DNA of 47,298 nt from positions 1-47,298 of the forward strand of contig CALDHY010000024.1 of assembly GCA_937901445.1 (NCBI GenBank), in the 5' to 3' direction. Below the pieces are notes generated by a model that saw only the letters and a program-made list of their open reading frames with translations, had not been told where the DNA came from and did not search any database. The DNA comes from an uncultured Selenomonadales bacterium (GTDB taxonomy: Bacteria; Bacillota; Negativicutes; Selenomonadales; Selenomonadaceae). Of the stretch, positions 8,330 to 15,389 are shown in pieces. How positions within the stretch are numbered: the first letter of the stretch is position 1; every line of letters begins with the position of its first letter. The position numbers were made by a program, and so were the translations under genes.

Positions 8330-9073
8330 TTAACGTTTTGTAGTGTCTTTCAGACCGGCAGGCAGTTTCAATAAACTTTCGTCAGGTAAATTTGTAAATT
8401 CCAAAATTTTGACGATACATTTACTGCCCTGAACTTCGCCGCGCGCGTCCCTGCCGTATGACGCAAAAGAAATTTTTACAAGTTTATCGCCCTCGAAGTA
8501 GTAGCGAATTGCACTCAATTTATTTTCTTCCTGTAAAAGGAAATCTTCAAAAGTTAAGCCGCCCTCAAGCGTTCCGGAATTTATAAATTTGTAGTCAGCG
8601 TTTAGCGCGTTCATCATTTCGGTAAAGTTATTGTCGCCGAAACTTTCGCCCGCCAATAATTCGGCAAGGTAATTTCTGCTGTTAGCTTCAACCTTGCCTT
8701 TTTTGTTGCCGAAATATTCAGTTGCGCCTTTTTTATTTTTGTAGCGCGTAAAAATGAAATTTTCGCCGCCGCGCATCAATCGACACTGATAAAAATCTTG
8801 GTAGCCAATTTCTTCATATTTGTTTTCGCCGTTTTCAGTAATGACGCCGCGCAACGGTCGATTTACAAAAAAATCGTTTTGCTCGACAATCAAGCCGCTT
8901 TTCCCGTACAGCTCGGCAACGTCACGATTGGTAACGCGAGGCGCGGGCGTCAAGTTATCGTAGCGAATGGTATAACGATGACCGGCTAAAATTTCTTTGT
9001 AAGCGTCGATTTTTGCCGCCTCAACAGTCGAACTTACCAACAAAACTATCAGCAGGAAAATAATTTTCTTCAT
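8330..9073 (-). CDS. Exported protein of unknown function, paralog of next gene upstream
   Basis: A 247-residue protein with a clear signal peptide (M-K-K-I-I-F-L-L-I-V-L-L, cleavage after V-E-A). I do not recognise the family. The mature N-terminus, A-Y-K-E-I-L followed by Y-T-I-R-Y-D-N, matches the start of the upstream neighbour (E-Y-R-E-I-L, F-Y-V-E-Y-D-D), and both end with a K-I-L/L-P type beta-rich segment, so the two are ancient paralogs. A single pair of cysteines (in Y-Q-C-R and S-K-C-I) could form a disulfide in the periplasm. Spacing of 11-12 bases to both neighbours suggests one transcript. GGAGG precedes the ATG. Confidence 0.7.
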   Translation of the reverse strand: MKKIIFLLIVLLVSSTVEAAKIDAYKEILAGHRYTIRYDNLTPAPRVTNRDVAELYGKSGLIVEQNDFFVNRPLRGVITENGENKYEEIGYQDFYQCRLMRGGENFIFTRYKNKKGATEYFGNKKGKVEANSRNYLAELLAGESFGDNNFTEMMNALNADYKFINSGTLEGGLTFEDFLLQEENKLSAIRYYFEGDKLVKISFASYGRDARGEVQGSKCIVKILEFTNLPDESLLKLPAGLKDTTKR

Positions 9074-9084
9074 TTCAATACCTC

Positions 9085-9897
9085 CTACTGAATTTCTTGA
9101 AGTTTGCCCAAAAGTACGGGATTTTCCAACAAGTCGTTCATATCGCCGATTCCTGCCGCGTAAATTTTGGCGTTTTTATCCAAAATCATTGCATCTTTCG
9201 GAATTTCGCGCAGGATTTTTTTTATTGTCAACTTGTTAATTCCGTACTCCCTGCCGTTTGCAAAAATCGCAGATTGAACAACGGCAAGTTCGCCCTTTTC
9301 GTTGTAACACATATCAAAAATAATTGTAGCCTCTTTTTCGCCGCGTGAATTTTTTACATCAGCTTCGTAACGGTCGCAAGTGTAAGTTTTGCCGTCAACA
9401 GTTTTTTGAAGTGTATTTGCGAAAGTTGGAACGGCAATATTTTTTGAAACTTTGTGATGGCGTTCATTCCAGTTGAAAACCGCCAATTCGTCGGGAAGTG
9501 CAAGCTCTTTGTCAATGACGCTCCAGCCTTCGGTAGGGTTTAAATTTACGTTGTTTAGTTGGTCGGCTTGCGCCATTATTGCATAATCTTTTTCATTGAA
9601 TTTATAATATTTGCCGTTGTAGTACATGAAATTGGGGTAATTATTGCCTTTGCTGAACAGTGGAGCGATTGGATTTAAAATTGAAACATAAAATTTATTG
9701 ATGCCGCTTAAATCCACTCTTGACATTCGCCGCCCGTTTTCTTCGACGATTATTCTTTTTACGTACGGGTCGTCATACTCAACATAAAAATTTTCTGACG
9801 ATAAAATTTCTCGGTACTCTTGCGCTTTTGGTTGTTCGGCTGAAACTTTTGACATTGCCAGCAAAATTCCCAGCGCAATTAACAAAAATTTTTTCAC
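9085..9897 (-). CDS. Exported protein of unknown function
   Basis: A 270-residue protein with signal peptide (M-K-K-F-L-L-I-A-L-G-I-L-L, cleavage near V-S-A). The start is GTG at 9897 with AAAGGAGGTG eight bases upstream. Only family resemblance to the downstream gene (8330-9073) is visible: the mature N-terminus E-Y-R-E-I-L then Y-V-E-Y-D-D. Two cysteines (Y-T-C-D and D-M-C-Y) may pair. It heads the three-gene block of exported proteins. Upstream lie a G-rich heptamer tract and the end of the outer-membrane protein gene, so it may be read through from that gene. Confidence 0.7.
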   Translation of the reverse strand: MKKFLLIALGILLAMSKVSAEQPKAQEYREILSSENFYVEYDDPYVKRIIVEENGRRMSRVDLSGINKFYVSILNPIAPLFSKGNNYPNFMYYNGKYYKFNEKDYAIMAQADQLNNVNLNPTEGWSVIDKELALPDELAVFNWNERHHKVSKNIAVPTFANTLQKTVDGKTYTCDRYEADVKNSRGEKEATIIFDMCYNEKGELAVVQSAIFANGREYGINKLTIKKILREIPKDAMILDKNAKIYAAGIGDMNDLLENPVLLGKLQEIQ

Positions 9898-9916
9898 GAA
9901 CTTGCACCTCCTTTAT

Positions 9917-9953
9917 AGGGGTTAGGGAATAGGGGTTAGGGGTTAGGGAATAG
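9917..9953 (+). repeat. G-rich degenerate heptamer tract, site 1
   Basis: Repeats of the form GGGGTTA / GGGAATA fill the 59-base gap between two minus-strand genes. On the plus strand there are five runs of three to four G separated by three or four bases, which meets the usual G-quadruplex pattern. Related tracts occur near 12280, 15141, 40213 and 42629. Confidence 0.85.
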
Positions 9954-9956
9954 AGA

Positions 9957-10832
9957 TTAAAAATCAAAACGCAAGCCGGCGTACGGTCCGTCTATATCTA
10001 AAGTGCCGCTGTCGCCGCCGTGATTTAATTTGGCGTGAATTTTTCTGTAGCCTACGCTGATTGAAAGTAAGTCAAGCGGATTGTAACGAACGCCCGCTTC
10101 AAAATCGTATAAATGCCCGTGTCCGCCGAGCGGCAAGCCGGAAAGATGCGCTCTAAAAATTAAAGTGTCTAAAAGTGAGGCGTGCGCTCCAATTCCTACA
10201 GTTGGAATAGGCGCGCCAAATTCTTTTGTTTCGCTTAAATAATTGCCCGTGCCGGACTCAGTGCCGTTTACAGTTCCTTTCCAATAAACGCCGGTAATAC
10301 CGTAACTCCAATCAACGCCGCTGCCGAGTACATTAACTATTGGATTTGTAACTTGCAACTTCAAATAATGTAAATCACTTTGAGAATCAGTATTGCCAAT
10401 GTAACTCCTGCCGTTAAAAATTAAAGTGTTGCCGCCGGAAACATTTGAATTGCCCGCGCCGTGAACCGTAAAATAATCTGCCGTGAATCTTTTATAGCGG
10501 AAAATAACTTCAGGGGCTTTATCGTTGCCGAATCCCAAATTATTTTTCAAGCCGAGTTCGCCGCCGTTGTAAGAGAAATTACCGGTGTGCGAGCTTAAAT
10601 CAAAATGCGGCGCGAAAAATCTTGCTTCTGCCGAAATTGGAAGAATTTTTTGGGTAATGTCTTTCACTGCACCGCCGACTAAAAATTCAGGTTGTTCAAC
10701 TTCCGCGCGTTCAATGGGAAAATGAAATTTGCCGTCAGATTCCAAATCAGTTTCAGCCGCAAAAGTTGTTGACGCGGGCAAAGTTAAAATTATTCCTGCC
10801 GCCAATAAAATTTTTGATAATTTATTCTTCAT
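9957..10832 (-). CDS. Outer-membrane beta-barrel protein
   Basis: A 291-residue protein with a signal peptide (positively charged start, hydrophobic core, cleavage around T-F-A-A at 24-26). The mature protein is rich in alternating hydrophobic/polar strands, with glycine-aromatic turns, and ends in R-F-D-F; a C-terminal phenylalanine after alternating residues is the BAM recognition signature of outer-membrane barrels. The N-terminal mature part (A-E-A-R-F-F-A-P-H-F-D) matches the usual first strand of such porin-like proteins. This supports a diderm host. AGGAGG lies 8 bases before ATG 10832. A candidate promoter on the minus strand is given separately. Confidence 0.8.
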   Translation of the reverse strand: MKNKLSKILLAAGIILTLPASTTFAAETDLESDGKFHFPIERAEVEQPEFLVGGAVKDITQKILPISAEARFFAPHFDLSSHTGNFSYNGGELGLKNNLGFGNDKAPEVIFRYKRFTADYFTVHGAGNSNVSGGNTLIFNGRSYIGNTDSQSDLHYLKLQVTNPIVNVLGSGVDWSYGITGVYWKGTVNGTESGTGNYLSETKEFGAPIPTVGIGAHASLLDTLIFRAHLSGLPLGGHGHLYDFEAGVRYNPLDLLSISVGYRKIHAKLNHGGDSGTLDIDGPYAGLRFDF

Positions 10833-10861
10833 AATTATTGCCTCCTAAAAATATTTGGTAC

Positions 10862-10890
10862 ATTTTATCAGCAAAATTAATTCTGTACAA
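10862..10890 (-). promoter_or_regulatory. Candidate promoter for the outer-membrane protein gene
   Basis: On the minus strand, TTGTAC (10890-10885) and TAAAAT (10867-10862) are separated by 17 bases, about 30 bases before the start codon. The -10 matches five of six consensus positions, the -35 only three. Confidence 0.4.
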
Positions 10891-10897
10891 GGCAAAG

Positions 10898-10925
10898 TTT
10901 ACGGCGTTAAAGGGAATTTTAAAAT
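10898..10925 (+). promoter_or_regulatory. Candidate promoter for the kinase/VWA/PP2C block
   Basis: TTTACG (10898-10903) and TAAAAT (10920-10925) are separated by 16 bases and lie 44 bases before the kinase start. Together with the minus-strand candidate this makes a divergent promoter region between the barrel protein and the kinase. Confidence 0.4.
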
Positions 10926-10968
10926 ATGTGTCGAAGTCTAGCTGAAAATTTTTCAAGGAGGAAATTAT

Positions 10969-12282
10969 ATGGCGAATTTTTCAGTTTTAAGTAAGAATCA
11001 GAAAGTAGAATTGGCGTCGGGCAAAACTGCAACGGTTGTCGGCAAATTGGGCGAAGGCGGGCAGGGAATAGTTTACCGAGTGATTTTAGACGATACCGGC
11101 GAAGAAAAGGCGTTGAAGTGGTACTTCAGGGATAAGTTCAATGACGCCAGAAAAATTTATAATCACTTGGAAGAAAACATCAGAATAGGTTCACCTTCAG
11201 CGGCGTTTGTATGGATGGAAGAAATTACAAAGTGGAGCGACTATGAATCTTTCGGCTACACTATGAAAATTTTTCCGAGCGGCTATGAAAGTTTTTCAAA
11301 GTTTTTAAATTCAAGAGTTCGTTTTCAAAGTCCGCAGGCAATGGTAAACGCGGGCTTAAATATGGTTGCGGCTTTTATGGCGTTGCACGGCAAAGGCTAC
11401 AACTACCAAGATTTAAACGACGGCAATTTTTCAATCAATCCAATTAACGGCGACGTTTTAATTTGCGATAATGATAATGTTATGGGGCACGGCGAAAATT
11501 CCGGCGTTTTGGGCAAGGCGCGTTATATGGCTCCCGAAGTTGTACGCGGCGATAAACAACCTGATAAAATAACTGACAGATATTCTTTGGCGGTAATTTT
11601 GTTTATGCTTTTTATTGGCGACCATCCGCTTGAAGGGCAAAAAACAAACGTACCCGCGCTAACCAACAAGTATGACAAAAGATTTTTTGGAACGGAGCCG
11701 CTTTTCATTTACGATAAAAAAGACAGCTCAAATGCGCCTGTGCCGGGACTTCACAAAAACGCGCTTGCAATGTGGAAATATTTTCCAAGTTTTGTTAAGG
11801 CGGCGTTTCAAGAGTCATTCAGTCAAGAAAGTTTGTTGCAAGGGCGCGGGCGTTTATTGGAGCAAGATTGGTTTCATATTTTAATGCGGCTGAAAAGTTC
11901 AATCGTAAAATGCCCGCAATGCGGCGAAGAAATTTTTTTGGAAAGTGACAGAGAAACAATTTGCGGCAAACATAAAATTAAACCCGTCGGTTATCTGAAT
12001 TTTGAAAAGCGTTCAAATCAAGCCGTAACCGTGCCAATTTTCAAAGACGCCGTGCTTTATAATTATCACGTTGACAACTCGGACGATTTTAAAAATGTAG
12101 CCGCCGTAATTCTTGAAAAGCCCGGCAAATTCGGCTTACAAAATAAAACCAATCGACGCTGGTCTGTAACCGCGCCGGACGGTAAAACTTTTACCAAGCA
12201 AGCAGGCGAAACTGTAGTTTTGGGCGCAAATTTCAAGATTGATTTTGGCAACGGCAACATCGCGCAGGTTATCGTTAATTAA
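10969..12282 (+). CDS. Atypical Ser/Thr protein kinase-like protein with zinc ribbon
   Basis: The 437-residue protein begins with a kinase fold: glycine-rich loop G-E-G-G-Q-G-I-V-Y (28-36), an A-L-K lysine at 50, catalytic-loop equivalent Y-Q-D-L-N-D-G-N (146-153), D-N-D in place of D-F-G (167-169), and an A-P-E in M-A-P-E-V-V. The HRD histidine is replaced and the DFG is altered, but D148, N153 and D167 remain, so activity is plausible. From about 314 a C-P-Q-C ... C-x2-H cluster looks like a zinc ribbon, followed by a beta-rich tail of about 100 residues. Kinases with this motif pattern occur with TerY-like VWA and PP2C proteins (E. coli YegI is one), exactly as here. AAGGAGG precedes the ATG. 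It probably opens the signalling block. Confidence 0.82.
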   Translation: MANFSVLSKNQKVELASGKTATVVGKLGEGGQGIVYRVILDDTGEEKALKWYFRDKFNDARKIYNHLEENIRIGSPSAAFVWMEEITKWSDYESFGYTMKIFPSGYESFSKFLNSRVRFQSPQAMVNAGLNMVAAFMALHGKGYNYQDLNDGNFSINPINGDVLICDNDNVMGHGENSGVLGKARYMAPEVVRGDKQPDKITDRYSLAVILFMLFIGDHPLEGQKTNVPALTNKYDKRFFGTEPLFIYDKKDSSNAPVPGLHKNALAMWKYFPSFVKAAFQESFSQESLLQGRGRLLEQDWFHILMRLKSSIVKCPQCGEEIFLESDRETICGKHKIKPVGYLNFEKRSNQAVTVPIFKDAVLYNYHVDNSDDFKNVAAVILEKPGKFGLQNKTNRRWSVTAPDGKTFTKQAGETVVLGANFKIDFGNGNIAQVIVN

Positions 12283-12313
12283 GGGCTAGGGGCTAAGGGC
12301 TAAGGATTAGGGT
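12280..12313 (+). repeat. G-rich degenerate heptamer tract, site 2
   Basis: The tract begins at the TAA stop of the kinase gene and runs as TAAGGGC / TAGGGGC / TAAGGAT units to just before the ribosome site of the VWA gene. Its presence inside a tightly spaced gene block shows that it does not need a terminator context. Confidence 0.85.
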
Positions 12314-12344
12314 TTAAAAAATTTTTTGAGGAGGAAATTTTAAA

Positions 12345-13103
12345 ATGGGTATGTTAGATAAAATTCAAATTTCAAGGAGAATGTGTCCTGTAATTTTTTT
12401 GATTGATACTTCAGGCAGTATGACGCTCAATACTATGAACGGCGAAAATCCTATTGGCGCAGTCAACGCGGCGATTGAAGGCGTACTGCCGGAATTAATT
12501 TCAATGAACGAAAGTAACGCCGACAACGAAATTAAAGTTGCAATTATGAGTTTTGACTTCGAAGCAAAATGGGTAACCGGTGAAACAGATTTAGTTTCCC
12601 CCGAAGATTTAAAAGCTAATTGGGTTGATTTAAATGCAGACGGGCTTACTTCAATGGGCGCGGCTTTTCGTGAATTGAATCAAAAACTTTCAGTAAGTCA
12701 CGGCTTTATGAAACGCGCTACAGGCTCGGTTGCGCCGGTACTTTTTTTACTTTCTGACGGCGAACCGACGGACGATTATCAATCCGGCTTGCAGGAACTC
12801 AAACAAAATAACTGGTACAAAGTTGCCGTGCGCGTAGCCATTGGTTACGGCGATTCAAACGATGATGTACTGCGCGAATTTACCGGCAACAATGAAACAG
12901 TTTTACACACGAACGACCCAAAAGACTTGAAGAAAATGATTCACTTTGTAGCCGTTACTTCGTCGAAAGTTGCAAGCACGGGAAGTAACAGCGTTTCGCC
13001 GGATGATAATTCGGTTGACCCCGACGACAACACGCAGAAAACGGCAGCCGCCCTTCAAAGTCAAGGCGGCTTACTCAACGCCACGCCCGACGAGGATTGG
13101 TAA
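12345..13103 (+). CDS. TerY/YegL-like von Willebrand A domain protein
   Basis: The 252-residue protein is a cytoplasmic VWA domain without a signal peptide. The MIDAS motif is D-T-S-G-S at 21-25, with the supporting threonine in G-L-T-S-M-G and the second aspartate in L-S-D-G-E-P-T-D-D near 138. Such domains bind a divalent metal and a partner protein. Length, motif spacing and the pairing with a kinase and a PP2C phosphatase match the TerY/YegL family. The last 40 residues are a low-complexity, acidic S/D/N tail (repeated S-V-x-P-D-D-N). GAGGAGG precedes the ATG; a second ATG lies two codons in. The stop is 3 bases before the phosphatase start. Confidence 0.9.
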   Translation: MGMLDKIQISRRMCPVIFLIDTSGSMTLNTMNGENPIGAVNAAIEGVLPELISMNESNADNEIKVAIMSFDFEAKWVTGETDLVSPEDLKANWVDLNADGLTSMGAAFRELNQKLSVSHGFMKRATGSVAPVLFLLSDGEPTDDYQSGLQELKQNNWYKVAVRVAIGYGDSNDDVLREFTGNNETVLHTNDPKDLKKMIHFVAVTSSKVASTGSNSVSPDDNSVDPDDNTQKTAAALQSQGGLLNATPDEDW

Positions 13104-13106
13104 TTT

Positions 13107-14237
13107 ATGAATAAATTTCGTAAATTTGCCGCCACTTCTCAAGGTACAAAATATTTATCGAAAGGCTGGGCGTGTCAAGATTATTCCGGCGCGTTAGATT
13201 TTGACAGTGTACAAATTATAGCGGTTGCAGACGGGCACGGCGGCTCAAATTATTTTCGCAGTGAAATTGGCTCCAAACTTGCCGTTGAAATTTTATTTGA
13301 ACAGGTACAAATTTTTTGCAAAGATTTAGATGAATCCGAGCGGCTTAGTGACACCGGAATTAAAAAATTTAAATTCGATTTTGTCAACGAATGGCGAAAA
13401 GCCGTCAAACAAGATTGGCTGCAACGCCCGTTTGAAAATGACATTCGCTATAAAGCTGTAAGCGAAAAGTACAAGGCGCGCTACACTTCAGAAAATCCGC
13501 AAGTTGTCGAAAATTATTTGTATACGGCTTACGGCACAACTTTAATTTGCGCAATTTCAATCGGCGCGCAGATTTTACTTTTGCAAATTGGCGACGGCTC
13601 CTGCGTTGTACTTCAAAATGACGGCGAATTTAAAACGCCCGTCCCGCCCGACGAAGAAAATTTTTTGAACGTTACAAATTCCCTGTGCGACGAAAAAGCT
13701 GAACTGAAAATTCGCCACGCTATTTTAAATTGTGAAAATTTTTCTCCAACTGCACCGGCGGCAATTTTTTTAAGTACGGATGGGCTTGATGATTGTTTTC
13801 CGTACTTTAAAAACGCCGAGCACTTGTACGAATTTTATTGCGGCGTGCTGATTGAAAATATTTTGGCGGTCGGCTATGATTCAACTGAAGACGAAATTAA
13901 AACTCAACTGTTAGCCGGTCTTTCAAAAAAAGCCAGTCAAGATGATATTTCGCTTGCCTACTTTTTACCTGAAAATCTTGAAAATCTGCGCGAGGTTTAT
14001 ACAAAAATCGACACCGCCTATAAATCAGAAAAACCTGTCGAAGAAATTAAAGTTGTCAAAGAATTTAAGCCGGAAAAAATTTCTTCACAAAATGAACCTG
14101 TTGAATTAATTCCAACTGTCAAAGAATCTAAAATATATCTGCCGCCGCCAAAAAGAATCCTTAAGGCAAATGAAATTTCAATAACCGCGCCGGTGGTTAT
14201 TCCGGCAAAAATTGACGAAGGGAATACAACGCAATGA
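13107..14237 (+). CDS. PP2C-family protein phosphatase
   Basis: The 376-residue protein has the metal-dependent PP2C motifs in order: W-A-C-Q-D (21-25), A-D-G-H-G-G (41-46), Y-G-T-T-L near 142, I-G-D-G-S near 157, S-T-D-G-L-D-D near 222, and S-Q-D-D-I-S near 277. It should remove phosphate groups, most simply those placed by the adjacent kinase. A C-terminal tail of about 75 residues is charged and proline-rich with repeated E-x-K-x-V and P-x-P-P-K segments and no predicted fold; it may tether partners. The start is 3 bases after the VWA gene, and its stop overlaps the next start as ATGA, indicating translational coupling. Confidence 0.9.
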   Translation: MNKFRKFAATSQGTKYLSKGWACQDYSGALDFDSVQIIAVADGHGGSNYFRSEIGSKLAVEILFEQVQIFCKDLDESERLSDTGIKKFKFDFVNEWRKAVKQDWLQRPFENDIRYKAVSEKYKARYTSENPQVVENYLYTAYGTTLICAISIGAQILLLQIGDGSCVVLQNDGEFKTPVPPDEENFLNVTNSLCDEKAELKIRHAILNCENFSPTAPAAIFLSTDGLDDCFPYFKNAEHLYEFYCGVLIENILAVGYDSTEDEIKTQLLAGLSKKASQDDISLAYFLPENLENLREVYTKIDTAYKSEKPVEEIKVVKEFKPEKISSQNEPVELIPTVKESKIYLPPPKRILKANEISITAPVVIPAKIDEGNTTQ

Positions 14238-15151
14238 TTGACAGCGTAGGATTTTATAACGCGGCTTTTCATTCGCCGCAAAAAAAATTTAATTACTTGC
14301 AGATTGTTACAACGGCTTTTTACGAATTAATCACGCAAAAAAATTCGCCGCTCCTTTCTGAAATGTGTTCAATGAACAGCATTAATTTTGACGCCCAAAA
14401 TTTTCAACTCGAAAAATTAAGTGTCAGCCGCCTTTCTTACGCCGAAAATTCTTTTGATATGTATTGCATTGTTGCCGGCTTGAATGAGGCTTTTTCAAAA
14501 AATCTTGACGCCTGCGCGAATGTTTATGAATCTATGCAAAATTATATGTTTGTGGGCGCGTCGTTGCCGAATGAATCTTTGCCGCACTTTATGAATTTAT
14601 TACAAATCCTTGATAAACATTTGGAAAAATTTTCAATGCAAGAAAAAAGACTTGCAGCGCAAGCCGTAAACGAAGAAAAAATTTTACTTCAAAAATTAGA
14701 TTTTATTGCAAGGACGCGCAGAAACGACGACGAAAAAATTATTGCCGAAATTGTAGACGTTCAAGCGGCGGTACAAAATTCTTTGAAACAAATTTCTGAA
14801 ATTCGAGACGGCATAGACTTTCGCACGTTGCAGGAGCCGATAAATCAGCTGATTAACCTTTACAATAAACTTGACGATAATTTGAAACGCCACCCGCAGG
14901 AAGACGCGCTTAAAGGTTACGGCGCGCTTATTCGGCGTTGTCAAAGTTTCTTGAAATATATTGTTCAATCGCTGGAAATGCTCGGCGTTGAAATTATTGA
15001 CGAAACCGGCGGGACTTTTGACCCTGATCTTCATAAAGTTGTTGACGCCGAAAATTTTTCGCTTGATTCAACTGTTACGAAAATTATTAAAATTGGCTTT
15101 ATCTACAAGGGTAAAGTTTTGGAAAAGGCAGTTGTAGTTGTTAAGGGTTAA
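14234..15151 (+). CDS. GrpE-like co-chaperone with novel N-terminal domain
   Basis: The 305-residue protein has three parts. Residues 1-130 form an unrecognised helical domain. Residues about 130-240 are heptad-like and probably coiled-coil. Residues about 246-305 read as a GrpE beta-domain: M-L-G-V-E-I-I, then F-D-P-D-L-H-K-V-V, then T-V-T-K-I-I-K-I-G-F-I-Y-K-G-K-V-L and a hydrophobic A-V-V-V-V-K end. GrpE exchanges ADP for ATP on Hsp70, and an Hsp70-like gene is next. I therefore predict a dedicated exchange factor for that Hsp70; this is inference from motif and position. It overlaps the phosphatase gene by 4 bases. The last codons (K-G-stop) lie inside a G-rich repeat tract. Confidence 0.7.
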   Translation: MIDSVGFYNAAFHSPQKKFNYLQIVTTAFYELITQKNSPLLSEMCSMNSINFDAQNFQLEKLSVSRLSYAENSFDMYCIVAGLNEAFSKNLDACANVYESMQNYMFVGASLPNESLPHFMNLLQILDKHLEKFSMQEKRLAAQAVNEEKILLQKLDFIARTRRNDDEKIIAEIVDVQAAVQNSLKQISEIRDGIDFRTLQEPINQLINLYNKLDDNLKRHPQEDALKGYGALIRRCQSFLKYIVQSLEMLGVEIIDETGGTFDPDLHKVVDAENFSLDSTVTKIIKIGFIYKGKVLEKAVVVVKG

Positions 15152-15172
15152 GGATTAAGGGCTAGGGATTAG
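15141..15172 (+). repeat. G-rich degenerate heptamer tract, site 3
   Basis: Units TTAAGGG / TTAAGGA / TTAAGGG / CTAGGGA span the last codons and stop of the GrpE-like gene. The tract is directly followed by the 170-bp structured element, an arrangement repeated after cydB. Confidence 0.8.
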
Positions 15173-15178
15173 TGAAGA

Positions 15179-15348
15179 TGTCGCCCGCCGCACTTCGTTT
15201 TTACCGGCAACGTTAAAATTTCTGCAACGCATGCAAACGCGGCTAAAACTTTGAATTTTTGAAAGTTCGATGTGAAAAACGCAGGCGGGCGCGGCTCTTT
15301 TTCTTTGGTACTTTCTTTTTTAGCTGCTGAAAAAAGAAAGTACATTTA
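15179..15348. repeat. Structured intergenic element, copy 1
   Basis: About 170 bases, strongly similar to 42675-42838. It contains an outer inverted repeat, CGCCCGCC (15182-15189) with GGCGGGCG (15284-15291), continued by CGTTTTT (15196-15202) with AAAAACG (15275-15281). A perfect 14-bp hairpin, GTACTTTCTTTTTT (15308-15321) with its complement at 15330-15343 around an 8-base loop, forms the right end. No reading frame is conserved between the copies. It fills most of the 238-base gap before the Hsp70-like gene and could act as a terminator or processing site. It may be a non-autonomous mobile element or a REP-like repeat. Confidence 0.8.
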
Positions 15349-15389
15349 AAATAAAAAAAATTATTAAACTAACAAAAGAGGAGCAATGA

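Noticed and set aside
10969..15151. Tellurite-resistance operon
   Set aside because: TerB, TerC and canonical TerD/E genes are missing; only the kinase/VWA/PP2C triad resembles Ter-associated modules.
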